Shown here piece by piece: positions 44,246 through 54,280 of a DNA stretch of 64,000 bases (its first letter is position 1; each line of letters starts with the position of its first letter). Origin of the DNA: Bedellia somnulentella (taxonomy: Eukaryota; Arthropoda; Insecta; Lepidoptera; Bedelliidae); contig OY755191.1 in assembly GCA_963576735.1 (NCBI GenBank), positions 9,639,608 through 9,703,607 of the forward strand, written 5' to 3'. The translations under genes and the position numbers were made by a program. Under the pieces are notes generated by a model that was not told the DNA's origin, searched no databases, and saw nothing but the letters and a program-made list of their open reading frames with translations.

Positions 44246-46522
44246 GAAGATTACCTGTCTACAAAATAAAAAAAGCAATAAAACTTGCTCTCAGAAGCTC
44301 GTATTTCATATTAACTATATGGCATGCGGTTGCCGTGAATTATGGCCCTCTACTTATCATTACTTGTATCGTTACGACTTTGTCTTGAAGGAGTGGATGG
44401 TTTTTATTAGGTTTTTAAGTGTAAAAATAATAACTTTAAAAAAGGAAATGCAATACAAGCCTGCTCATAGCTTTTTCAATGTACTTGCCTATTATATAGA
44501 AAAAATAAACCTCAGAAATAACCAAAAATATTTGAGTATGCTAGAGCTCTTCAACCAGAGATTCAACTGATAATCTCAATAGTACTATGATAAAGGACAA
44601 AAATAGCGGAATTAGCTGTATACTATTTACCGAAGTACTGTTGTATTATTACTAACATCTAAATCATCTAGTCTCCTGGGAACGACAAGACAGTGATTGA
44701 TGTGCAAATATGGTGCACAATACGATCTATAACGTATATAACGACATATATAAAATCCCTTTGGTTCTAGACGTTGCAAAACTGAAAGAGGTTGAGCATT
44801 AGAACGCGGAAAGCGAACCTCATTTCTGTTTTGTGTGAATTCAATATTTGTCCTGCGGTTGCGGGCTCAAACCGTGTTGCGTCCTGAGCCGTGTTTGAAC
44901 GTTTATATTTCGCGGCAAACCGAGATTTTCTTTTGATTCGGTTTATATTCTCTTAGAATTTATATAGTGCTTTATGTTTGTAAGAGAGTGTAAGGTGATG
45001 TAAGAAATGTTGGTATGAATAAAATTTCTCTATGTGTGATGTAGTGCTGCGATGCGACGCAGTGGTTTATTTACATTGGGAATTATAGCAAAGTAGAGGA
45101 ACAAGTTTACTGAATTGACATTTAATGTAGTTGATGTCTTTATTTTATTATATTTCATCGAAGACCTTAGCTAAGCATTGTGAAACTTAAAGTAATTTTG
45201 AAAGAGTGAGTTTTACAATGCTAATTTAAGCATCCTAGCATCCATTCTTCGTTTACTTGTCAATGAAAGTGCAACACATACTTATTTTAGAGTTGTTATA
45301 TTATTATTACAATCCTGCATTTTTTGTGAATTATAAAACTTTTTTCTTTGTATTACTTAAATAAATCTTTCAACCAGTGGAAGGGATCGAATGCAACACC
45401 AACTAATCATTTCAGGCTTAGAAATATGTCGAACAATAATAAATCTTATGCAAAAGCACTCCGTCTTATTTTTCTCTGCACTATCGAATGTCAAGTACGA
45501 AAATCGAACGTATTGAGACAACAGGTGTTCGCAGCCTGGTATATTATATCTTCTTACTCAATAGGTGGGTAAAGTCGGCCATTTTGTCTTGACAGAATAG
45601 ATTATCTAAGGGTAAAATAAGCAGATGGTCGAAACAGCTTCGTTTTGAACGCTTGGAGATTATTTTTTGCACAGTAAGCTCAAGAGTGTAATTTTTTCGG
45701 CGAAGTAAATTTGTATCTGACACTTTATCGTTGGAGATTTAAAATAATGGCGACTCGTTACCGAGATTGTAACACTTATTTTGCAGATTATGTTGGAATT
45801 AATGTAAGCAGGCATGCTGCTATGTTTTTAATCTGTCGATTATAAGCTTGAAAAAAGTTGTATGCTATTCAAACGCGCTTCGAAACGTTATTTTTTTTAT
45901 GAAAATGTAAAACGGTACTATATTTTACCATGAAACTCATAAGTTTAAGACTTTTTTAATATCTCTTACCATGGAACTCATAAGTGAAATGTTTTTTGAA
46001 GTTAACTACAGGCAATGTGTTTCCTAAATTTTATCACATCTTCCCTATTCTGAAGATCTTACCGCTTTTCTGGATAACGTCGTGAAGCAGTAGTGGGCAA
46101 ATGTTCTGAACTATATCAGCAAACCTTATGATTTATTATCTTGAAGAGCTCTGTCCAGCAATGACCATATTTAAAGTATAAATAAAAAACTAAGAAATGA
46201 TTCAGCATTTTAAAATCTGGCCCAAATTTTTTCACCGCCCTGCTTTGACCGCAGCTGGACCATACGTCTCTTTCGCACAACAATAGAAAGAAAGAGACGG
46301 AGAACAGACAAATCAAGCGTGGAGAAAAAGGTTTCGATGCAACAAAACATGTAATTTTATTCGTCATCGCTTTTTATTTTGATCCATTTTGGTTTTTTAA
46401 TGCCTTTTAGACGGATATGGTTGAATTGGGTTCCTTCTGTTGTATATTTAAGTAAAAAAGGATAGATTTTTTAACCATGCATCTGTCAGAAGTTCATTAA
46501 AAATGTACTAAAATTAATTTTA
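44246..46522. other. Spacer, no gene seen
   Basis: No supported gene. The 121-codon frame at 44205-44570 starts inside the non-LTR element and has no coding character. 44790-44930 is GC-richer without an identifiable feature. Confidence 0.4.
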
Positions 46523-46798
46523 AAGTGCTTGCATATAATACATGCATGCATATACTCACGGCTATACATCCCTAAAAGGTGTAGCCGGAGCTTCAGAATC
46601 AGAAATTCTTCAGCCACTCTTGGAAGTTAAATGGGGAAAAGATTGTATAATAAATGTTATTGGTGATGGGTCTCCAACCGCATCGCCCAAAAAGCACTTA
46701 AAATTCCCCAATACTCTAAGTCGCCTCTTACCTACACTCGTGGGAAGAAATGGGGTAGTGCTATTCTAAGCCGGCACTACACAGCATTTGAAGTGCTT
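46523..46798 (-). mobile_element. SINE-A, complete, probable TSD
   Basis: ATACTCACGGCTATACATCC to CCGGCACTACACAGC, with AAGTGCTT at 46523-46530 and 46791-46798 as probable target duplication. Confidence 0.85.
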
Positions 46799-46878
46799 CT
46801 TTTCTTAAAAGATGTAAGTATTTTGTAAAACATAATTGTGAGATATGTTACATTTTACAAAAAAAATATATATAGGGA

Positions 46879-46989
46879 TATGAAGCCATTTGTCAGGATC
46901 GTGCGAAGTGGCGATCAATAGTCTCTGCCTACCCCAATGGGAACTAATGGCGTGAGTATATGTATGTATGTATGTATGTATGAAGCCAT
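46879..46989 (+). mobile_element. Very short RTE insertion with TSD
   Basis: TATGAAGCCAT at 46879-46889 and 46979-46989 flanks only about 89 bp: TTGTCAGGATCGTGCGAAG to GGCGTGAGTATATG plus TATG units. Confidence 0.9.
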
Positions 46990-47211
46990 ATAAGTTTAAC
47001 TGGATCTTAAAGTGTCTAAGTTACCTACCAAATATGATACAAGACGAGAAGGCTCGCAAAAAAACTCATAAAGATATTAGTTCCGTTGATTACTTAAGTA
47101 ATCACCGGTTTCTAAAAAGTAATCATTTTGTGCTGTACATTAAACCAAATCCTACAAAAGAAAAATGAGAAACTCTGGCTTACCCTTATTTGGATTTAAT
47201 GCCTTTTTTAT

Positions 47212-47320
47212 ACATATACTCACGGCAGTAAATATCTGGTAGGGGTAGCCAGAGCTAAGGAATTAGAAATTCATCAGCTACTTTTGGAAATTAAGTGGGA
47301 CAAAGTTGGTAAAATAAGCC
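47212..47320 (-). repeat. SINE-A 3' half
   Basis: ATACATATACTCACGGCAGT to AAAGTTGGTAAAATAAG; 5'-truncated. Confidence 0.8.
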
Positions 47321-48334
47321 ATAAATAATACATATGTGTCTACAAAACTGACCAACATTCCATACATAACATACATGGTGATTACCCAAACACATCAGAC
47401 CATCATCAATCAAATTAAATGACATCAATTTGATTGGTGCAGTCATACGGTCGGATGGCTTACAACTCTATTTAAATATTCTTTATCATTTTAATTATAA
47501 CCTGATACAAAGGAATATGCGCAATCGATATTTAACTCTCGAATTAAATTTGTAAATGGGAATATTATTGATAGCGTATTTCAGCTTAATTTAATTAAAA
47601 GATCAGTGATTCGAATCCTGGGTCGGGAAAGTTGAATTGGGCTTTGTGTTCTTTTGATTTTATTAAATGGAATTAAACTGTTTGTTTTTTAATATTTAAA
47701 CAGTCGTGATCTTTTGTATGACACTCAATAGTTGTGTGGGGACAGCAAAGTGTACCAACGTATAACTTGTAGTTATACTTAGCGAGAAAAAAATTTCTGA
47801 TACCGCGATGTAGTATTTTTTATGACGCTGTTATAGTGCGAGTAAGTTTGCCGTCTAGAGGTCGCCACAGTAGCTAAGTTTCCCTGTATGTACGCCTTAG
47901 TTCATAATATTAGCAATAGGTAATCCGTCAGTTACTTACACTTTTAACAGTGGTAAAGCAACAGTAAAACCTATTGTTTTCCTTGCACAGTACTTAAACT
48001 ATCTTACTATATATAAATCATCTTTAGACTCTTACATATTACTTTAAACAAACAGAAACATTCTGATCCCAATCAACGGAGCACACAAACAAATCCGAAG
48101 TAAGAGCGTCGTGAAAATAAAGTCCCTGGCAAACATCACGACAAAACGCCGCAATAAAACGCTTATGACCACTATCCTGATACCTGTGACGTTTGCCAAT
48201 AACAACGCCAGCATAGCTAGTACGAGTGACCTTTTAACTAGATATCACGTGGTATAAAACAGCCATCTCTTTCGTACTCACTTAGTTTCGGATACTGTCA
48301 TCTCATTCTAACCGCACCCTAATTACGTTTCTTT

Positions 48335-48451
48335 AGCAACCGTCGATTGTGTCGTAAGTTGCAATATTGTCGCTGTCATGTCAAATTGCATACATTTTTT
48401 TGAGATTGACTGTCGATAATCTTGCAACTTGCGATACAATCGACGGTCGCT
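48335..48451. mobile_element. 117-bp foldback MITE
   Basis: Arms of 30 bp: AGCAACCGTCGATTGTGTCG at the left against CGATACAATCGACGGTCGCT at the right, with four mismatches, centre about 57 nt. No coding capacity. Also present at 60100-60220. Confidence 0.8.
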
Positions 48452-48497
48452 GAAGATGTATGATGTATGAAGATGTCGCTGATTTATTAAATAATAA

Positions 48498-48719
48498 TCA
48501 GGTGACCGATATTTTGACGATAAAATAGCGCTCGTGCTAGGAACTAGATCGGAACTAACGAAAATTCACGAAACCAATCAACATATTGCTATTAAAACGT
48601 TCGGGCAGCTTCAGCTGCAGTTTGACTGGTCCACAATGTCACATAAATCAGTGTTATTCGAGTTTTTTTTAATAGCAGGTGCAGGTTTGGTATTTTTGAA
48701 TCGTCTGCTTTTGAGTTAA
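48498..48719 (+). other. Short open frame kept in both segment copies
   Basis: Open from after a TAA at 48495 to the stop at 48717-48719 (73 codons, no ATG until WSTM). Contains ALVLGTRSELTKIHETNQ and a C-terminal hydrophobic stretch FFLIAGAGLVFLNRLLL that would span a membrane. An AG precedes it (AATAATCAG), so an exon is possible. Between the two copies I count two amino-acid and three silent changes within the frame. The protein is not recognised. Confidence 0.3.
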
Positions 48720-49317
48720 TAAGTGTTTGTGACGTTTGAGCTATAGGCGATGATTGCAGATTGTGAGTGTTTTGTTGGTTTAAGGTGAATTTTGATATTT
48801 GTCAGTCTGTAGAAATTTCGCGTGAATAAACGCGTGTACATATTACACTAAAATAGAATTAAACTTCGAAATATAAAACAGTTTTACACTCACGAATATT
48901 ACATATTAGGTTTCTCTTACTAATTTACAAATGCATGAAACATAATTTGTTACTAATCTTATCTGGAACGGTAAGTAGTATGATATGACGAAAACGTCGG
49001 GGCAAATATTTTACTTACATAAAATATTGAAAAAAAATCCATAAGAAAGTAATTTTTTTAAAATTATCATAGCTAAAAAATAATAATATTTAACCCCAAC
49101 CCACGAACATCCTTACACCCATATATCTGCCAGCGGCCTTCTGAAAGGCTGACTCCATTGTTTGGCTAGGAAGGAAGTGAGATTACTTCCTCAAAACGAA
49201 CCTATGCAAATTTTTCCTTGGTAATACGTTAGTGTATACAGGAACGTTATTTAGAACACACCTAATCTATTATTGCAAATATCTACCAACTTTAATATAC
49301 ACGATGTTTTAAATACG

Positions 49318-49545
49318 TTGTAGTATCGTCTTAGATAAGCACTACCCCATTCATTCCTCTGAGTGTTTGTAAGAGGTGACTAAGGGTATTGGGTCTCTTC
49401 AAGTAATTTTTGGGCGTGAAGTAACGGAGACCCTTTATTCTACAACTTTTCCGCAATAAACTTTCAAAAATGGCTGAGGAATTTTTCATTCTGAAGCTTT
49501 GGCTACTCCTTCAAAAGATTTATAGCCGTGAGTATATATATTTTG
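49318..49545 (+). repeat. SINE-A inside duplicated segment, copy 1
   Basis: Diverged: GTAGTATCGTCTTAGATAAG to AGCCGTGAGTATATATAT. The counterpart is at 61050-61275. Confidence 0.75.
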
Positions 49546-49887
49546 TTTCATTACGCAAATATGTTCACGGCTGTTATTTTCGGTCGAAGTCTATAATCGG
49601 AAAACTAAGCTCACTTAAATTTTAACGAAATTCAAGAGAAACGGGAAACGGGCGTGGCAAAATATAGGAAAGTACTATCAAGACCCATACCCTTTCTTAT
49701 TTATTAAATAAAACTCAAGCATGAATAAGAAGGCGAATGGTAGAATAAAGGCTTTTTCTTGTGCAAATATTTTGCCAAGGCCTAAGGCTGTTGCTATGCA
49801 AATCACTAGCACCTGCTTCCTGCTACTCGCATGAATATTCTTTGTGTGTTCCGACTCGATATGTATAGCTTAGTGTTTTTTTATATA

Positions 49888-49980
49888 CTTACATATAGTC
49901 ACAGCTATAAATCCCTAGAAGGGGTAGCCAGAGCTAGGGAATTAGAAATTCCTCAGCCACTTTTGGAAGTTGAGTGGAAG
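49888..49980 (-). repeat. SINE-A 3' fragment, copy 1
   Basis: ACATATAGTCACAGCTATAA to TTTTGGAAGTTGAGTGG. The counterpart at 61627-61715 is essentially identical. Confidence 0.8.
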
Positions 49981-50615
49981 TTATTTATATATGATGGTTT
50001 ATTAGTTGTTTGTTTTTCTGTTACTCCGCTCTTGTCTTAAAAGTCTTAATCTGATATTAGGTTTCTGGAAAGATTCAAAAATTAAATAGTAAACTTCCAT
50101 AATTGGCCACATTGCACACGAAGATCACGAGGCAAAGACTTGGGTCTGGAAAAGCGACGGGTGCGGGATCCTCAACACTTAAAACACTCTATCGGCTGAT
50201 ATTATATAATGATAAAAAAGCGTGGTTAAACAAATATGTCCACAGATAGGTAAATTAAATAGAAACTGGAAAAGCCAACTTGTCCGATCCGATCAAACGT
50301 TGGACACATTCGATATCACATGTTTGCTTAGTAAAGGTTATTGAATTTTTATCTACGAGGTCAGTGAACTTTGTGTCTGAATTCATACGTTACGCCATTT
50401 TGAATCTTATTAACTCGTATATGCTGCGACGGCTATGAATTCAATAAATGGGTAGCCAGAACTAAGGAGTAAAAAAACCGTCAGGCTCGGGAAAAAGTTT
50501 GTAAAAGTACACTACTCAGTCGTATCATAACTCTTAAATAAACGACTTAAATTTGTATTACTATCAAAACCTAAGATTCTGTTACTATATTTTGTTTAAG
50601 AATATTAATTCGAAA

Positions 50616-50748
50616 GATGAATAAAGGAAAGATAAATTTCGACACCGGCGGTGTTCAAACCCGCCACCTCGGGTATACCACCGGCCCCCGTCGCTCTGCC
50701 AATTGAGCTACAGTGTCAATGGCTTCCTTCTTCTTTCTTTTATTCATC
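50616..50748. mobile_element. Foldback module carrying a tRNA-like sequence
   Basis: GATGAATAAAGGAAAG (50616-50631) and its near-complement CTTTCTTTTATTCATC (50733-50748) enclose the tRNA-like 50641-50717. Right of it, 50755-50800 (AGTAATAATCCCCACATGAG) is the reverse complement of sequence at 53390-53430, so a longer terminal repeat is shared between the two loci. Absent from segment copy 2. Confidence 0.65.
50641..50717 (-). tRNA. tRNA-like sequence, probably not functional
   Basis: 77 nt. Acceptor GACACTG pairs with CGGTGTC (one G-T), D arm GCTC...GAGC, T arm GGCGG...CCGCC around TTTGAA. The A box (TAGCTCAATTGG) is good; the anticodon arm (CGGGGGCCGGTGGTATACCCG) does not form a standard 5-bp stem with a U33-type loop. 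Best read as a tRNA-derived piece inside a mobile module. Confidence 0.55.
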
Positions 50749-50939
50749 TTTTTTTATAAGTAATAATCCCCACATGAGGTTTTCATGTCGAAAACATTCA
50801 AAATACTAAATCGGTTTATAGAATACACCATATGAAAAGATGAGAGAAGTCAAGCATGAATGTTCCGATTTTTTTCGTTCGGCTATACCTTAAAAACGTT
50901 TTACATTAATTTTTACATTAGCCTTATCAATATGTTCAC

Positions 50940-51050
50940 TGGTGTATACATAGATACATGCATACATATACGCACGGCCATAAATCCCAAAAAGGGGTAG
51001 CCAGAGCTTCAGACTTAGAAACTCCTCAGTCACATTTGGTAGTTGATATA
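50940..51050 (-). repeat. SINE-A 3' fragment, only in segment copy 1
   Basis: ACATATACGCACGGCCATAA to CAGTCACATTTGGTAGTTGA. Confidence 0.8.
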
Positions 51051-51366
51051 AATAAATATCAATTAGACACTAACAATACTCCTTTCAGAATGAAAAACTC
51101 AATATAATAATTTAAAGTTTATAAAGCCAATGTACTACAACGAATCAAAATTTCAACGTTTAATATATTATTCAGTCCAAAGGGCGATGGAATTGAGCGT
51201 CTATGTCAAAAGAAATAATTTATTTGTGAGGACTTTCTGCCATTTTGAATACGGGATATCTAAATGACTACGTTAAGTATAAAAGTTGAATATATATAAG
51301 TACAAGCAGATAATCTGTCTATTAATAAATTAAAATAAAAATTAAATTTAACTCACTTATCTCCCT

Positions 51367-51590
51367 ATACTCAGGGAAAATTCCTCAGCCACTTTTGAGA
51401 GTTGATTGGGTAAAGAATGTAAAATAAAGGATCGACGGCACAAAGCCCATTCGGCACGAAAGTAAAAGAGTATTGGAATGAATGAAAGAAAAAAAGAAAG
51501 AAATACATTTATTCGATGTACAGAAAGAGCAAACTACAACTAAAACATAAAATAGAAACATGAACACAAGCAACTTCATTGAAAAAAAAA
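51367..51590 (-). repeat. SINE-A scrap and another retroposon tail
   Basis: 51367-51432 (GGAAAATTCCTCAGCCAC) is SINE-A. 51480-51570 (GAAAGAAATACATTTATTCG) looks like the end of a further retroposon read on the minus strand. Both recur at 62705-62920. Confidence 0.5.
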
Positions 51591-51591
51591 G

Positions 51592-51655
51592 ACACATACT
51601 CACGCCCGTTATTCCCATTGGGGTAGACAGAGAGTATAGATCGACACGCACAATT
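51592..51655 (-). repeat. RTE scrap, interrupted
   Basis: CATACTCACGCCCGTTATTC to GATCGACACGCACAAT, where homology with segment copy 2 ends. In copy 2 the RTE end continues to 63045. Confidence 0.75.
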
Positions 51656-52335
51656 AGCCCAGTCATATTAGGTAAAAAAAGGGGTCAACCTCGGAATGAA
51701 AGATAATAAGCTACAAATTGGTATAGACCTTTGTTTTGTCATTCTAAATGTTGTCTCAAAAGTCACAAATGATACCGTGTCCGCGTCTTAAGATATTGAA
51801 GGTCAAAGGTCATAAAAATGGGTTTTTCGTGAATATCTCGCTTTCTATGGCTTAAATGATATTTGTACTTATTATAAAAGTTGTAGAGAATAAAATTTTC
51901 TACAATTTTCGTTTCATGTTTTTTTTAATACGGTCAACCGTTTCTGAGTTAGAGCGTGAAGAGTGCGCAGCGCACAGTCATATATGGTCCTATGCAAGGT
52001 CAAGCGTGAGTTACGGTTATCAGTACGTACTATCAAGTCTATTATTTATTAAATTATTATAATTATTAAACAATGGCCATTATTTATGTACTAATTTTTA
52101 ATTGTTGATATTTTATTAAAATCAGTAACTTAATTATTTATATTTAACTATTCAACTATAGTACATTATTAATTCTGGAATATATATTTTCAGTTAAAAA
52201 GACAATAAGGGGATATATTTTATGCATATCTTTATTTATCATTAAATATGCCATACTATACATTTGTTGAAATGTCAGTTTAAATATCATAAGAATTTTT
52301 ATTGGTTTTAATTATAATAAAATTGTGAATAGAAG

Positions 52336-52434
52336 CTAGTTATTTTCATCTTCTTCGTCGTCTTCTTCTTGTTGTCGCTCGAAAACGTTCAATTCATTGT
52401 CATCATCCTCATTATCGGTCATATTCATCTCCAA
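52336..52434 (-). pseudogene. Acidic C-terminal tail in another frame
   Basis: 33 codons: SLEMNMTDNEDDDNEL then glutamate/aspartate-rich to ENN and TAG at 52336-52338. It lies one frame off the upstream zinc-motif ORF, which stops at 52425 within it. This looks like the original protein end, brought close by an internal deletion. Confidence 0.6.
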
Positions 52435-53228
52435 GCTTTTGATAGTACATTAACCTGTGTATCACGGAAAGATATAATTGTAAATGCTCCTATTTTTTTT
52501 GTAATTATTATGTCAGTTAAATACTTTTGTTGTAGTTTTGTAATAATCGTCTTATCGTCGGGTATGTACTCCGTAAGGACATCTTTAAGTTCTTTCAACG
52601 TAAATTGAGAATCTTCATTATTTTCTATATAACAAAAAATCTCCTTCATTGCTTGAGTGACTTGATCATCTTGGCGCGGCTTCTTATCAGCAGATGGTAC
52701 TCGAGTTAAAAAGTTGGTATAGCAAATAGTATGATACTTTGCTTCAGCAGCGATCAAATCATACTCGTAAAGTATACGTTCCTTTACTAATTCTCCTAAG
52801 AAATCGTTGCGTTCTTCTGCTCTTTTAATTACGTTCTCTTTAAACGCTAGAGTGCTTACATTACTTATTGTCCGTCTGTACTTCTCCCTTTTTTTCCTTT
52901 CCGCTACTTCATTAGCTTCTTGGCCACAAAATAAGCACAATTTCTTGAAATCAAACACTTCGTTTCTTTTTTTACGAGGTGCACTTGGCGTTGAAGGTTC
53001 ACCCTCTTCTGTGCGTCGTTTCGATGCAACAATAGCATTTTTACTAGTGTACACTTTTCGACACTCGGAATGCACATTCACAGAACTTAAAGTATTTAAA
53101 TAGTCTATATGTCCATCATTTCTTTCAATACTTGCAGTTTTTAAAGTTTGTAAACCACGTACAACATTCACAGAAACACCCTCTGAAAGTGACTTACTCG
53201 TATCACATATAAAACACAAATCAGCCAT
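52425..53228 (-). CDS. Zinc-motif protein of a mobile gene family, truncated
   Basis: The start is chosen at the ATG at 53228 (MADLCFICDTSK); the frame is open 67 codons further up (to 53429), but that part lies in a repeated terminal sequence and is unlikely to be the real N-terminus. About 267 codons. Two zinc-type modules show: CFIC (residue 5) with HSEC (about 49), and CLFC (about 94) with YHTIC (about 162). Between them lies a basic linker (PRKKRNEVF) that could act as a nuclear signal. I know this arrangement from expanded uncharacterised families in insects and cnidarians that behave as mobile elements; full members are much longer. The frame ends early at a deletion or frameshift. Confidence 0.55.
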   Translation of the reverse strand: MADLCFICDTSKSLSEGVSVNVVRGLQTLKTASIERNDGHIDYLNTLSSVNVHSECRKVYTSKNAIVASKRRTEEGEPSTPSAPRKKRNEVFDFKKLCLFCGQEANEVAERKKREKYRRTISNVSTLAFKENVIKRAEERNDFLGELVKERILYEYDLIAAEAKYHTICYTNFLTRVPSADKKPRQDDQVTQAMKEIFCYIENNEDSQFTLKELKDVLTEYIPDDKTIITKLQQKYLTDIIITKKIGAFTIISFRDTQVNVLSKAWR

Positions 53229-53389
53229 AGCTCTTAAAACCGTACGTCCGTCGTTGCGAAGATACAATTTCAAACTAACGAACAGTGTTGCAAAAGCGAA
53301 AGTTAAAAAATCGGGTAATTTTCCAGTTAAAAATCGGGAGAAATCGGGAGATTTTTTTAGTCTTAATAAAACATCAGTATAATTTAATG

Positions 53390-53456
53390 TTTTTTGACAT
53401 GAATTCCTCACGTGGGGATTATTACTCATAAATAAAAGATGTTATTAAAGGAAAGA
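53390..53456. repeat. Direct repeat, copy 1
   Basis: TTTAATGTTTTTTGACATGA through GATGTTATTAAAGGAAAG; recurs at 53700-53768 with few changes. Confidence 0.8.
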
Positions 53457-53464
53457 AAAATTTC

Positions 53465-53537
53465 GACACTGGCGGGGTTCGAACCCTCGACCTTCGGGTA
53501 TACGCCCCCGTCGCTCTGCCAACTGAGCTACAGTGTC
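53465..53537 (-). tRNA. tRNA-like sequence, probably not functional
   Basis: Exactly 73 nt on the minus strand. Perfect 7-bp acceptor (GACACTG/CAGTGTC), TA spacer, D arm GCTC/GAGC around AGTTGGCA, T arm with TTCGAAC loop (one mismatched pair). The anticodon region (CGGGGGCGTATACCCG) gives a 4-bp stem with an 8-nt loop and lacks T33, so a canonical anticodon cannot be assigned. Flanked by AAATTTC like the copy at 50641. Confidence 0.6.
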
Positions 53538-53699
53538 AGTTGGCATCCAGCGCGAAATTTCTCTACCCTTTGTTTCTTTTTTACACGTTCAAGTAGTGTT
53601 TGCGTTTCCTACCTCCGAATTTTAACTAATTCGGACGGCCACTTGTCTACCTTTTCAGATAGAATGCAAATGTTGGAAACGCCTAACTATCACATAATT

Positions 53700-53803
53700 T
53701 AATGTTTTTTGACATGAATTCCTCATGGGGGGATTATTACTCATAAATAAAAGATGTTATTAAAGGAAAGAAATTTTTCTTTCCTTTAATAAGACAAGTG
53801 GCC
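53700..53803. repeat. Direct repeat copy 2 and palindrome at the gap edge
   Basis: 53700-53768 repeats 53390-53456. Then 53757-53773 and 53776-53792 form a perfect 17-bp hairpin (TTATTAAAGGAAAGAAA), and 53792-53803 is the reverse complement of 53637-53648 (GGCCACTTGTCT). Such folding just before a run of N suggests an unresolved or chimeric join. Confidence 0.75.
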
Positions 53804-54003
53804 NNNNNNNNNNNNNNNNNNNNNNNNNNNNNNNNNNNNNNNNNNNNNNNNNNNNNNNNNNNNNNNNNNNNNNNNNNNNNNNNNNNNNNNNNNNNNNNNN
53901 NNNNNNNNNNNNNNNNNNNNNNNNNNNNNNNNNNNNNNNNNNNNNNNNNNNNNNNNNNNNNNNNNNNNNNNNNNNNNNNNNNNNNNNNNNNNNNNNNNNN
54001 NNN
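53804..54003. other. Assembly gap (200 N)
   Basis: Exactly 200 undetermined bases. The round number suggests a placeholder, so true distance and even adjacency are uncertain. Confidence 0.98.
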
Positions 54004-54278
54004 AGGTAGAGTTGCAGGGAGTCTTTCGACAGTAGGTGGTTTATCGGAGGAGCGGTGACGTTGGCGGGGCAATTTCAGCTTGTTGTTGTGAAGAACCTGT
54101 TTCACATGACTGAGCTCTCCAGCAAGATGGTGTTCGTCACAAAGATGTTTGGCTCTCTGAAACAAAGTTTTACCAACAGTAGCTAACTGAGATGGATGGT
54201 GGTGTGAGTCACCATTGAGGTACCTATCAGTGTGGGTGGGTTTCCTATAAACTGTGTGACTAATTGAGTTATCAGAAT
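54004..54278 (-). mobile_element. Penelope-like element, inverted fragment
   Basis: Reverse complement of part of the copies to the right (the interval 55587-55861 or 58187-58461, covering the SDNSISHTVYRKPTH to TVERLPATLP codons). Its left end is in the gap. It joins the next copy head to head at about 54279. Confidence 0.9.
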
Positions 54279-54280
54279 CC

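Larger units (their letters stand above)
47391..51655 (+). repeat. 4-kb duplicated segment, copy 1
   Basis: Collinear with 59156-62985 and highly similar (many stretches over 100 bp identical, scattered substitutions and small indels). Copy 1 has extra sequence at about 50590-50930 (tRNA-like/TIR module) and 50940-51050 (SINE-A) that copy 2 lacks. Both share a foldback MITE, a short open frame, SINE-A copies and an RTE 3' end. Confidence 0.9.
51656..53429 (-). mobile_element. Deleted copy of a repetitive zinc-motif gene element
   Basis: Interrupts an RTE scrap at 51655/51656. It carries on the minus strand a zinc-motif ORF, a separate acidic C-terminal frame, and a 3' region (51780-51990: GAATATCTCGCTTTCTATGG, GTTGTAGAGAATAAAATTTT, GAGTTAGAGCGTGAAGAGTG) that I recall next to similar repetitive genes in insects. 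Exact ends are not visible. Confidence 0.55.

Noticed and set aside
44205..44570. Plus-strand frame of 121 codons
   Set aside because: Begins inside the antisense of the CR1/Jockey-like RT and continues into AT-rich spacer; no motif or start context.
53465..53537. Functional tRNA gene
   Set aside because: Acceptor, D and T arms are good, but the anticodon arm lacks a normal stem and T33, and a second variant copy sits in a mobile module. Kept only as tRNA-like.
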